A DNA stretch of 64,000 bases from Apodemus sylvaticus. Its lineage: Eukaryota; Chordata; Mammalia; Rodentia; Muridae. The position numbers were made by a program, and so were the translations under genes. The notes beneath the pieces were generated by a model. That model worked only from the letters and a program-made list of their open reading frames with translations. It was not told the DNA's origin and did no database searches. The stretch lies in assembly GCF_947179515.1 (NCBI RefSeq), contig NC_067492.1, forward strand, positions 13,165,513-13,229,512, in the 5' to 3' direction. Below are positions 9,941 through 20,195 of this stretch, one piece after another; position 1 is the stretch's first letter, and each line of letters opens with the position of its first letter.

Positions 9941-11921
9941 CTGTTGGGTCAGCCAATAGTCAGGGACAAAGCTGTTTTATCTAGAGAACAAATTCTGCTT
10001 AGTGTATATCTGAGGGTTATTTGTGGCTGCAGAAAATATGGACAGTAATGAGTTCATGACTCACAGAAGTCTCTTTGCTATTGCAGTATTTTTATTTATA
10101 TTTAATTTATATTATATATATGCAAAATCCCCAAATCAAATATATAGAGATATAAAACATTTTATATAGTGATTTTTGCCTATATAACTGTGACTCTTAC
10201 ACTAAATATAGGTAATTCATTTATCCATATAAAGTAAAATGGTAATCTATACTCTGTGCTGCACTTAAGTTTTGATTCTTCTTGGTTTACCAGATATTAA
10301 GTTTTATTCCATGCCTCTCACACCTTTATGTTTTCACAGTATGTATCTGTACTCTGTCATGGTGGTAGAGAAGCATCCTCCACTAGAATTTCCTCAACCC
10401 TAATGTCTAGAGTTGGAAACATACTACTAGAAAAGAAAGATGAAGGCATGACAGTGCCCAACATTTCTATGTGTTACAATAAGGAATCATTTCTTGGTAC
10501 ATTATCCCTGAAGAAACTATCAGTGAGACACTGGGGTTGAAAGCTTACATGTCTGAAAGATGGCTTCACACGCTACAGATCCCTTGGGTCTGCATTTTGC
10601 TTTGGAGCTGAGGTATATGCATGCCTTAAAGAAAAGCAACTACTGGACCAAGCACATACTTCAGTGACCAAGCAGACAAATGGTGGCCAGATGTGAGTTC
10701 TTTGGAACCATGAAAGGCAGTTTTTTTTGGGGGGGGGGGGTGAGGCAGGAACAAAGAAACCTCATCCCAGCTCATTGCACACTCTTCAGTGATCAAATTT
10801 GTGTTGAACATTTAATATAGGTTGACAAAGAGTCCACCCCTGAATGATGAATAAGACAGAGGAAGTTCCTACTCCCTCTCTTGGGATGATGGGTTTGCCC
10901 CCACTAGATTATAAAGCAAATCATACTATATTGATAGGTCACCTGTTCCCAGGAATTACAGCCTCAGTGGTGAGGCAGGCTCTGATCCTCTCACGGTATG
11001 GAGAAGACAGTATGCAGAGATGATTTTTGAGATGAGGAACAGCTGGCAAGGAAGTTAACGTGACAGAAAGTGTCATAGCCTTGGGCTAAGAGAAAATCAG
11101 CAATTAGCTGAGTGAGATAGGCCCTGCCCCACACCCCCAAAAAACTGAAGATGGAAGAAACTGCCTTAATTTTTTATATCTATTCAAGAAAAGGGGGAGC
11201 TGTGGAGAGCAACCTCATCCTGGGTACACATAAGACTACTATCTGGGCTATCCGGGGGGTATGTCTCAGAAGACAGAGCCAAGTGTACTGGAAAGTTCTG
11301 AGGTGGCATTTTTCTTTTTGAAGAATGCTGCCAAATTGCTAATTTGGCCTCTCATTCTTTTTCTGCAACATAGCTTTCTCTGACCTCGAAGGAGCTTGGG
11401 TGTAGGCAGCTGAGTGTCTTAATGTTTGAGAACTGCCAACTCCGCTTCTCCTCCTCCAAACTCTCTGGTGGATCGGTCCATAGGGTTAAATGGCTCATTG
11501 CAATTCAGCAATGTGGGGGTTTATGTGCAATTACTGTTTGTTAATTTGGTTACATGTCAAAGCCTACATTTTGGGGGTGGGGGTAAAAAGTTCCTGCAAT
11601 ACAACCTCCACCCTCAACCTCTTTAAATATCAGTGGGTGAGATGTTATTCTCTGACATATAGGAGGACATCATATTCAGCATCCCCTGGAAATTGGATGG
11701 AGGATGGCCTGGTTAAATGTCTCTCTCGGGGGGAAAAAAGACCATCAGAAGTCAGCAATCTGAGTCCAGCTTCACACTTAAGGGGACAGTGTGGAACAAA
11801 CATAATCTAGAAAGAAAAATAAAATCTATCCTTGCCACCTGCCTCCTAAAGAAGGAAAAGGTGGGCTTTTATTCAATAATTGGCCACATTGTTTTTCCCC
11901 CCTTAAATCTTAATGTTATGG
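9941..11921. other. Unique sequence with homopolymer and PPT-like motif
   Basis: Mostly repeat-free. It contains AT-rich DNA at 10080-10230, a T8G12 homopolymer junction near 10721-10740, and a retroviral polypurine-tract-like string at 11186-11199 directly before TGTGGAGAGC. No gene was recognised. Plus-strand frames at 11426-11983 overlap in several phases without any domain. Confidence 0.5.
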
Positions 11922-12090
11922 ATAGAGAGATGGCTTTGTGGTTAAGAGCATGGACCTGCATTAAGGTCTCAGCACTCAAGTAGGGCATCTCATAACCACC
12001 TGTAACTTCTGCTCCAGGTGCTCTGACGCCCTCTCCTGGCATTTTTGAGCACCTGCACTCGCATGCTCACACCTACACAGAGGTTAAAAC
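11922..12090 (+). repeat. B2/B3-type SINE
   Basis: 'gagagatggctttgtggtta' + 'agagcatgg' forms the tRNA-like head. 'atctcataaccacctgtaac' and 'ctctgacgccctctcctggc' form the B3/B2 body, and an A-rich tail with AAAACAAAACAA follows. Moderately diverged. Confidence 0.75.
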
Positions 12091-12736
12091 TTAAAAACAA
12101 AACAATACAAAGAAACAAACAAAAACCTTCTTTAAAACCTCTTTGCCCTTTCTGCATAGGTCTTTTGTGCTCCATCTTGTTATTTTTCTGCTTTGAAGAG
12201 TCTCTGTCGTAAGATAGAAGCATTACACATACCTTCTTTATGCAGACGAATTTTTATCCTGTTAAGCAGACACAGCAAACACTCAAATGGGGGAGGGGGG
12301 ACTACAGGCCTGTTCAGTCCTGACAGGTTTCTGCTAATAGGGTAGAAAAATGGTTCCCTTTTCCTGATTTACAAGGTGAAAGTAGATTTAAAGAAGCATG
12401 CCTTAGAGGCTCGCTCAGACTTTTGTTTCACACCATGAACTTTTTTCATCCTCACCATGACTCACAGAGCGCCCTGCTGTATCGAGGATGCATGAGTAAT
12501 TTGTGTATATACCTTAATATTCATGTTTAATCCTATGACTTGCCAATATAGCTTTCCACTAGACCTCTCACCTGCAAATCTGTGTGTAGTGAAAGGATTC
12601 TTCAGTCCACTGCCTGCTCACCTCCTAGCTGGGTGAACTGAACAGGTTCTTTCTAATTCCTAGGCTCACAGCATCTCTTTTCCCTGTTGGACAGCTGGCC
12701 TGGTGCTCACTTCTCTTCTCTTCTTGCTAACTTCAG
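12091..12736. other. Unique sequence
   Basis: No recognised repeat or gene. It contains an AP-1-type TGACTCA (12459-12465, in 'ccatgactcacagag'), a single motif of little weight. Confidence 0.45.
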
Positions 12737-12811
12737 AAAGGAAAAGAAATGGAACCTGCAAGGACCAGTTTGGTCTTGTGGAGAAACGTAGCAGGAAGAA
12801 CTTTCTCATGG
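12737..12811 (+). other. Exon-like segment (weak candidate)
   Basis: The 75 nt follow a good acceptor (tctcttcttgctaacttcag, ending at 12736) and precede a donor, gtaact, at 12812. Two of the three frames are open across it, which shows how weak frame openness is at this length. No peptide was recognised. Confidence 0.1.
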
Positions 12812-12898
12812 GTAACTGTTTTGAGTCTCTCTCTCCTATCCCTGTGAGCTCTTCCTAGTTTGCAAATGATTTATGTAGTCACATGATTTCAAGGTTGT

Positions 12899-12984
12899 GA
12901 TTTCTTTCTTTTTTATTTTTTGTTTCTTTTTTCTTTGTTTCTTTCTTTCCTTCTTTCCTTCTCTCTCTCTCTTTCTTTCTTTTC
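12899..12984. repeat. (TTTC)n/(TC)n pyrimidine tract
   Basis: An imperfect TTTC, TTCC and TC run on the plus strand. The minus-strand Lys/Glu-rich frame across it is an artefact. Confidence 0.95.
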
Positions 12985-14937
12985 ATTCTTTTTGTAGCCA
13001 ATGTGTATTTTCTTGAGTCAGCCTCTATTTGAATCCCTCTCCAGAAGCCATGACAACAGTTTATAACTGTCTCTTGGCAGATCCAGCCCCAGGGTTGTGG
13101 GATAAGACTTTTCATATAGGAGCTCCAGCTCACAAGAGAAGTGGATAATAGTCTTGGAATATGGATTCTCACATTTTGGGTTTGCCCTGGGTCTTCCCTG
13201 TCTTGATCTTTAGACATCCTGACCAGTCCCCTATGTACATCCTCCATGTAGCATATGTACCTGGCTAATAACTAGGAGTTCCTACTCTCCTCACCTCAAG
13301 TTCCTTAGAATGCACGTGCCTCCCAGTTAAAAGAGAACTTACTGAGATTATCTAAGGTTCCAAAAGGAGAGCTAAGGTCAACCGTGATTTTGTTTTAACC
13401 ATCAAAGAATTTACAACCTCCTGGGTGGTGAGCTCCCTCTCTGATAACAACATTTTTATGAATGGAAAATGACAAAGTCCAAGGAACTCCCCAGTGCTGT
13501 GCAAAACACTACTTTGTTATCTGGGGAGCTCTGCAGATTTTGTGTCTCTGGGATCATCCCAGGAGGCGTCATGAAGGTGCTGTGTCTTGACTTACACCTT
13601 GGTTTCATTTTCACCTCCTCAACAAGAATTGGGGGCAAATCTCTGTATGATGGCAGCCTGGAAGTAATGTCTATAGGAGACGACTCATGACAGTCCCCAT
13701 CTTAGTGCCTACTCACAGGAACTGTCTGTAGGGTTTAGCTGACCCATCAGCAAGGTATGGTTTTGTATTCATGACTTATTTTTATAAATTACTTTTCACA
13801 TGAGAGGCTGGGGTTGTTTAAGTCCTGCTTCACTCAGTCCACAAAATTTCCAAAGGACAGATACACACCAAAGATGGTTGGAAAGGTAATTAACTTTAAT
13901 TTACCATTAATTATGAAATTACCATAACTGGTTTTGGGGGCCCAGACTTCAATGCAGGGATGAGGTGAGAAAAGAGAAGCGTGCTCTTTCTGTGGTGACT
14001 TAGATGCGTTCTGGAATAATGGGACACGCCCACCAGTCCTGGGAGAGGGCTCACAGAGAAAAGGAAAGAACCTGCTTGCTTGACTCGGGAAGCGAAGGCT
14101 AATTTGCTGTCTAGTTGAAAAAATGAATCAGAAAGGGCAAGGTGGTGTCAGCAAGCCTTCCACGTGGGGCTTAATTTAGCTTGTCACGGAGGACAGAAGG
14201 AGGTACAAAGAGAGGCACAAATGGAGTCAGAATTAGGAGGGAAAACAGAAACGAGGGGGTATATGTGTACCCTGCGCCCTGTTAACTGAAGGAGAGTTAG
14301 AAGAACACAGGCAGATAAGGAATACAAAAGTGAGCTCTCTGGCATGGTAGCTTCTTATTTCCAAAAGACTTTGCTAGGAGGAACCAAGAACCCATGTGAA
14401 GGGAGGATGATGGACATCAAACAAGGAGAAAGGGGTGGTCCCGGGAACCCTATAAAGTATTCAAGCCACTGTCTGTTTAGCAGACTCCCAGGGTTCTACC
14501 ATCACAAAGGGATAGAACTGTTACTTTCCCTTTCTCTTTTACCTTTACTGATTGTTTAGTTCTTTGTCCATTGAAGGAACGAACTTATCAGATCCCTAGG
14601 TACCCACCCACCATTACTATGTTATATTTCTGAGAAATAGGGTGATCCCCAATACTGGTACAGTCTCTGGCCACACATGGCCAGTCTTTCTTTTAGTTGA
14701 ATAGAAGCTGTTCAGTGATTGTTCCCAAGAGCTGGCCCTCCATCCTAGGACCCTTCAGAGAATGCTACCTACAGTCTGATTTGATGTCTCTCCGGAGTAT
14801 TCCCAGAGATTCCACTTGGACACCTCTTCTTTGCCTTCCCCCACTGGGAAGGGGAACATTGTAGGACTTTGTGGAATTCCAAGTTCAGACTTTCGGTAAT
14901 AAGCTACTATGCCGATCACAAGGCAAGGCTGCAGAAG

Positions 14938-14940
<3 letters not shown>
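12985..14940. other. Unique sequence
   Basis: No recognised repeats or genes over nearly 2 kb. AT-rich TAAT-containing sequence at 13887-13930 (a near-palindrome around taattaactttaatttacc) and at 14098-14180 is repeat-free and could be worth a conservation check. Confidence 0.5.

Positions 14941-14970
<30 letters not shown>
14941..14970. repeat. (TG)15 microsatellite
   Basis: An uninterrupted TG dinucleotide run. Confidence 0.98.
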
Positions 14971-14971
<1 letters not shown>

Positions 14972-15628
14972 TACAATTAGACTTTGCTGAAAGTTGCCAG
15001 CTGACAATGAGGTAAGACTTATGTGCTTGCTTTCTCTGTAAGTACAATTTTATTTGATGAGTGAAAGTCCAAAGATAGAATTCATCCAGGGTCTGCATTG
15101 TGGGACATTTCCTCTGTAATATTAAAATAAATATTATCCCTCTATCTAATTACATAAAACTATGTTAATAACATCGTCTTTGTTGTTGTCTGCCCACTTC
15201 ATCTTTGTAACCAAAGAGTTTATTAAAACCAGACGGGCTCCTTTTCAGAAGAGGTGCATTTGTTGTTGTTGTTGTTATTAACGTACTCAGAAGAACACAA
15301 TTATTTTTCTTTAAAAGAAAGTCTCAACCCTGGTGGGGGCTTTGGTAACATGAGCGATGGTTGTCTTCGTGATCTGTGTTCTGAACTTCTGGCTTTTCAG
15401 TTCCCCTTTTACCAAACACATGAGCTTGTGGGAGTAGCAGGGATGACCAAGGCTCTGCTGTGGTAGTGGAGATGTGAGGAGAGAGTAGGGTAGGTCACCT
15501 GATCAACTTGATGGGTTTAGGACATGCGAACTACTTGGAGTGCTTGTTGTGGAGGTTGGGAGAGAGACTGGAGGGGTGTACTGTTTTCCCAAATGCCCTC
15601 TTACACCCAGACATCCTCTGTATTTACT
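14971..15628. other. Unique sequence
   Basis: No recognised repeat apart from a short (TTG)n run near 15260-15278. No gene recognised. Confidence 0.5.
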
Positions 15629-15760
15629 TCTGGAGTCACCATGCACACCTGTAATCCTAGCACCCAGGAAGCTTAGGCAGGAGGAGGATCATAACTTGTA
15701 GGACAGCCTGGGCTATAGTGCAAGACCTGCTACAAACAAGCAACAAACAAACAAGAGGAG
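15629..15760 (+). repeat. B1-type SINE, diverged
   Basis: 'cacacctgtaatcctagcac', 'ggaagcttaggcaggagga' and 'aggacagcctgggctatagt' are the ordered 7SL-derived B1 blocks. An A/C-rich tail with AACAAACAAACAA follows. Confidence 0.75.
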
Positions 15761-16096
15761 AACACCAACCAGAAAAGGTTGGTTCTAGGCTAGACAAGTA
15801 AGTTTTTGCCAAGGGATTTGGTACCTGAGAAGGACTGCAGAGGGAATTAAACAGTAAAGGCCAGATGGCAACCACACCATCTTTACATCCACGTACGTGA
15901 GCACACAATGGAATCCTGACAACTACTGTCAAGGGGCACCACCCGTCTTTAATGCTAGCCCTTGACCTCCGACTCTAAGAGCTTGGAAGCTTAGAATAAC
16001 TCTCTAGAAACTTGCATAGCAGTCTATATAAAAAGTTTGGTTTGCATGTTTTATTTTGTTGTATAGCTTTACTACCAAAATATTTCTCATGGCATT
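15761..16096. other. Unique sequence
   Basis: No confident element. 'cccgtctttaatgctagcc' near 15942 weakly resembles a B1 fragment. Confidence 0.4.
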
Positions 16097-16337
16097 TGTG
16101 TGTGTGTATGTGTTTGTATGTGTGTGTTTGTATGTTTGTGTTTGTATATGTGTGTTTTGTGTCTTTGTGTGTGTTTGTATGTGTGTATGTGTGTGTGTTT
16201 GTATATGTGTGTTTGTATGTGTTTGTATGTGTGTATGTGTGTGTGTTTGTATGTGTGTGTTTGTGTGTATGTGTGTGTGTTGGTATGTATGTATGTTTGT
16301 ATATTTGTATGTGTGTATGTGTGTGTGTGTTTGTATA
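16097..16337. repeat. (TG)n/(TATG)n/(TTTG)n compound microsatellite
   Basis: 240 bp of TGTGTGTATGTGTTTG variants. Frames up to 166 codons on both strands over this stretch are repeat artefacts. Confidence 0.97.
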
Positions 16338-16344
16338 CCATGGC

Positions 16345-16515
16345 ATACTTAGAGGCCTGATGATAACTTGTGGGATTCTGTTCTCTCCTATCCGGTAACT
16401 CCATGCCTCTATCTCCTCAGTGCTGGGGTTATAGGCATCCACCACTATGCTTGTTTCTGTGGTTCTAGGATCCAATGCAGGGCTTTCTGCAGGCTAGGCA
16501 AGCACTCTGGGAAAG
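16345..16515 (-). repeat. B3/B4-type SINE, minus orientation
   Basis: 'gcctgatgataacttgtggg', 'cagtgctggggttataggc' and 'aggctaggcaagcactctgg' occur in reverse-complement SINE order. The adjacent TG-rich array is its simple-sequence tail. Confidence 0.6.
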
Positions 16516-17768
16516 GGACTCATCACATCTTCAGAGCTTTTGTTCAAACCGTGTGTATATCTATCCCAGATAAGGAGCATCCTTACATTGTGTGCTGGGC
16601 CCCACACTGCATAGTATCACAGGTGATTATGAACATTACTGTCTGTGTGACAGCTCGGCTATGGCAGGAATTGAGCAGCTGGATCCTGAGCCTGGCCTGG
16701 AGAGGCTCCTGGGACTGAAAGCTGTCATCACAAACTCCACCCGTGCCCCAGTTCTACCCTCTCCTGGCAGAGATAATTCCTCTATGCTCACACTGCTGTC
16801 CTGCTTACAGGTCACTGGTCAGGAACAAAGCCAGATGAGCCTGTGATACCCCCTTTGTTGGACGTGTAATCTCCGGCTCATTGTACTTTTCTGAAATGTG
16901 AAAGTATATTATGGGCTGTGAAGCTCTGTAGAGGGGATTAGGTAATGATGACACCAGTGAGAAGAAAGAATGACGTCATAGTGACACACATCCATGTCCC
17001 AGCAGCTCGTGGCCTTGGAAAGTCTGTATGCCTGAGAACAAAATAAGCATGTGTTCCTATATTTCTTTCATATGCTTTTCCAATGATGGCGCATACCTGG
17101 TGATGGTTTAATGTTGTCGAATAAGGGAACAGATAGAGGAAGCAAGGAGAGGTGAAGTGTTGAATGAATGAGGTTTCAGGGAGAACAGAAAGTGCAAGCT
17201 GGCTGTGCTATTCCTGGACTGAGCGATTGGTGACACAAAAGCTCCTGTTGAGGGTCACTTTCTTAGGACACAAGCCAATGTCCATTGAATCCCAGTGCTG
17301 TGACAAGTTCTGGTCCTTCCGGTCACCTGCTGACCCACCCTGGATCTACTCTGCATTCTCAACTTAGAGATTAAGATATTGGTGCAAGGAAGGCCTGCAT
17401 TAGTAAGCATCAAAAATTGGACTTGTGTGCAAGACCTGTGTGGAGTCAGAGACTAGGTTTGTGAAGCCACATGAAAGAGTCGGCGGACCTTCCAGCAGAT
17501 AGGGGGTTTCTCCTTCTATCTGTTGTTAGAGGCTTGCCATTCCTGGAAAATCTTTGCATCTGCACATGCATGGCAAGAGCCTTGGCTAAAAGCACAGGCC
17601 AAGATAGAACAGGGAGCTACCTAGGCCCGGACTGTTGTACAGTGTTGGACAAATGGAAGGTCGGCATCTGAGGTCTTCCTGCTGGATCTGGGGTTGAGAT
17701 CATGAAGGAGACCACTAAGTTGGTATGTACTGGTCATAATGCAGATGCTCTTGGAGAGAAAATAATAC
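16516..17768. other. Unique sequence
   Basis: No recognised repeat or gene. Plus-strand frames at 16592-16846 and 17164-17367 have no recognisable domains. Confidence 0.5.
16971..16978. promoter_or_regulatory. Palindromic CRE-type site TGACGTCA
   Basis: A perfect 8-bp cAMP-response-element palindrome lies in repeat-free DNA. One motif alone does not establish function, but a full CpG-containing CRE is uncommon in CpG-poor mammalian DNA. Confidence 0.25.
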
Positions 17769-18035
17769 AGGAAGAAAGGAAGGAAGAGAGGGAGGGAGGA
17801 GGAAAGAGGGAGGAGGAAAGAGGTAGGAGTGAAGAAGAGAGGGAAGATGGGAGGAAAGGAGGGAGAAATAGAGGGAGGAAGAGAGGGAGGAAGGAAAGAA
17901 GGGAAGGAGGGAGGAAGAGAGGAAAGGATGAGAAGGAAGGAAAGAGATGGAAAGAAAGGGAGAAAGGAAGAAGGATACGGAGGTAGGGAGAGAAGAAAGG
18001 AGAGGAAAGGGTAGAAGGAGTGAGGAAAGCAGAAG
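17769..18035. repeat. Polypurine tract (GGAGGAAAGA variants)
   Basis: About 265 bp of nearly pure A/G sequence on the plus strand, with irregular GGAA, GAGG and GGAGGAA units. Frames across it on either strand are artefacts. Confidence 0.95.
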
Positions 18036-18270
18036 GATCACTGATCTATGGATTCCCCTTTTCTCCAGTATTACTGGTAGAGAGCACCTGGGACAACTGG
18101 GGCTCAGTGGTGAACGGAAAGATGGAAAGTCATTTTCCTGTACTGGCATGTGATGTCATCGGATACCAAGGCAGGGTTGCATACCCCTGTCTTGTGTTTT
18201 GTTGATGTACTGAATTTTTCACTGGGCTTTTGGAAGTGTCCTGGACAGGCCTGAAGGGCATGGTGATAAC
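18036..18270. other. Unique sequence
   Basis: A short repeat-free gap between the polypurine tract and the 9-bp minisatellite. Confidence 0.5.
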
Positions 18271-18414
18271 GGGGATGGAGGGATGGAGGGGTGGAGGGGT
18301 GGAGGGGTGGAGGGGTGGAGGGGTGGAGGGGTGGAGGGGTGGAGGGGTGGAGGGGTGGAGGGGTGGAGGGATGGAGGGATGGAGGGGTGGAGGGATGGGG
18401 GATGGAGGAAGGAA
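18271..18414. repeat. 9-bp G-rich minisatellite (GTGGAGGGG)n
   Basis: About ten perfect GTGGAGGGG units are flanked by GATGGAGG variants, giving roughly 140 bp. Each unit supplies GG/GGGG runs, so the plus strand can form G-quadruplexes. Frames across it are artefacts. Confidence 0.97.
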
Positions 18415-18503
18415 GACAAATAAGCAGGTTCAGAGGACAGTGTCTTATCCCTTCCCCTCCCCCTTCTCTTCCTACTGATCCCCAGGATTCTCACCCATCA
18501 TTT

Positions 18504-18592
18504 CTTTCCTTTCCTTTCCTTTCCTTTCCTTTCCTTTCCTTTCCTTTCCTTTCCTTTCCTTTCCTTTCCTTTCCTTTCCTTCCATTCCTTTC
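18504..18592. repeat. (TTTCC)n pentanucleotide array
   Basis: About 16 near-perfect TTTCC units. The complementary strand is GGAAA. Confidence 0.98.
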
Positions 18593-18744
18593 GGTGCCAC
18601 AGAGGCAGGTTTAAGCTGGAGCCACAGCCTCTGAAGACACAGAGGGCATCACACTTCTTCCACGGGTCAGGAGTTCGACAGTGACACAGCACCTCCCACT
18701 GATCAAAGGCCAGGTGATGATATACTTTCAATAGTGTTTACTTA

Positions 18745-19085
18745 GCTGTGTAAGTCAGCTTCCCGCCCCTGGGACCAAACCTCTGAGATCATTTGCTTAA
18801 AAAGAGAAAGGTTTACATCTGCTCACATTCTGTGATATATTGGCCTCATTCTCTATGGCAAGGTAGCCATGGAGAAATGCAAAGGGACAAAGCTTCGCAC
18901 ATCCTGAACCAGGGAGCAAAGAGAAAGAGGGAGATTGAACCAAAAACTGTCTTTGGGGTCACATCCCTGAATAACCTAATGAGCTCTTAGTGGCTCCTCC
19001 TGCCTTTTGAAGGTTTTATGATCTCTGGATAGTATCACTCTGGGGAATAATCTCATAAAACCTGGGTCTTTGAGGGCAAGGGTTA
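18745..19085 (-). mobile_element. Old MaLR-like LTR, minus orientation
   Basis: 'gtaagtcagcttcccgcccc', 'tgggaccaaacctctgaga' and 'aaagagaaaggtttacatct' match, in order, the start of reverse-oriented MLT/MST/MT-type LTRs. Later parts align only loosely and the far end is approximate. Confidence 0.45.
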
Positions 19086-19148
19086 CTCACAACAAACTCC
19101 AGCTTCAGTAGAAAGTAAATGTCTTTGTTGTGCTTTCTGTTTTTTTTG

Positions 19149-19186
19149 TTTGTGTGTGTGTGTGTGTGTGTGTTTGTGTGTGTGTG
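19149..19186. repeat. (TG)n microsatellite
   Basis: A TG run with one TTTG interruption. Confidence 0.97.
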
Positions 19187-19210
19187 CCTAGATGCATGCC
19201 AGAGGACAAC

Positions 19211-19621
19211 TGTGGTGATTTGAAGAAGAGTGGACCCCATAGGCTCACATACTTGAAGGTTTAGTTCCCAGTTGGTGGACTATTTAGGAAGGATTAGGAG
19301 GTGTGGCCTTGGAGGAGGTGTGGCCTTGTTGAAGGAGGTGAATCACTGTGTATATTGGGGGAGGGGGTGTGAGGGTTGTTGAGTTTTCAAAAGCCTGTGC
19401 CATGTTCAGTCTTGCTCTCTCTCTGCCTCCTAACTGTGAATCAGAGTGTAAAGTCTCAGCTACTGGCAGAGCCACACTTACTAGTTACCATAATGATCAT
19501 GGACTCAGCCTCAGAAACTGTAAGCAAGCCCCCTGCCCCCAATCAAATGTTTTTGGTTATAAGCTGCCTTGGTCATGGTGTCTTGTCACAGCAGTAGAAT
19601 AGTAGTGAAGTAGTGACGACA
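19211..19621 (+). mobile_element. Solitary MT-type MaLR LTR
   Basis: This 411-bp element starts TGTGGTGATTTG and ends GTGACGACA. A perfect 5-bp duplication, ACAAC, lies at 19206-19210 and 19622-19626. 'aggaggtgtggccttggagg', 'gtaagcaagccccctgcccc' and 'gccttggtcatggtgtcttg' are conserved blocks of rodent MT-type LTRs. No internal sequence adjoins it, so it is a solo LTR. Confidence 0.88.
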
Positions 19622-19670
19622 ACAACCTAAGTGTTGTTTTGCAAGGACCACTCACCTTGTTTTGTGAAAT

Positions 19671-19786
19671 AGGGTCTCTCAGGGACCCTGGGGGCTTGCC
19701 TATTGATCTAGGTTGGCTGGTCTGCAAGCCCTGGGGGATGCTCCTGACTCTGTCCCCACAGTGTCAGGATTACAAATGCTCATTGC
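19671..19786 (-). repeat. B4/RSINE1-type SINE, first half (split)
   Basis: 'gggtctctcagggaccctgg', 'tctaggttggctggtctgca' and 'cagtgtcaggattacaaat' form the first half of a reverse-complement B4 SINE. It stops abruptly at an LTR and resumes at about 20097. Confidence 0.65.
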
Positions 19787-20096
19787 TGTATAACTGACTT
19801 TTATGTTGTTGTGATAAGATATCATGTCCAAGATAACTTGGAAAAGAATTTATTTTGGGTATGGTTCCAAAAAGATAAACGGCATGGCAGAGAAGCCTGG
19901 TGACAAATGGTTGGTAGGAACCGGAAGCTGAGAGCTCACTGTAAGCAGGAAGCAAAGTAAAAAAAAAAAAAAAAACAGGAAATGGCTTGAGGCTTTAACT
20001 CTCAAATGACATACTCCTCCAGCAGGAGCATGCTTCCTGAAGCTCCCAGCGTCCAAGTATCTGAGCCTAAGGGAAATACTCTCATTCAAACCACCA
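19787..20096 (-). mobile_element. MT-type MaLR LTR inserted into a B4 SINE
   Basis: The plus strand starts TGTATAACTGACTTTTATG and ends 'ctctcattcaaaccacca', the reverse complement of an MT-type LTR. It interrupts the SINE halves at 19671-19786 and 20097-20195. An A17-18 run at about 19957-19974 lies inside. The junction sequences ATTGC and ACTGC could be a mutated 5-bp duplication if the LTR terminus is eroded, so this is not claimed firmly. Confidence 0.7.
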
Positions 20097-20195
20097 CTGC
20101 TATGATGTTATTTATTTATTTGTGGGTTCTGGGGTTGATCTCAGGTTCTTGTGCTTGTGTGGCCAGTATCTTATGTACAAAGCCACCTCTTGGAC
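20097..20195 (-). repeat. B4/RSINE1-type SINE, second half (split)
   Basis: 'ttatttatttatttgtgggt', 'tctggggttgatctcaggtt' and 'cttatgtacaaagccacctc' continue the reverse-complement SINE broken at 19786. Confidence 0.65.

Noticed and set aside
16012..16475. Cys/Val-rich and His/Thr-rich frames on both strands
   Set aside because: They are products of the TG-rich microsatellite.
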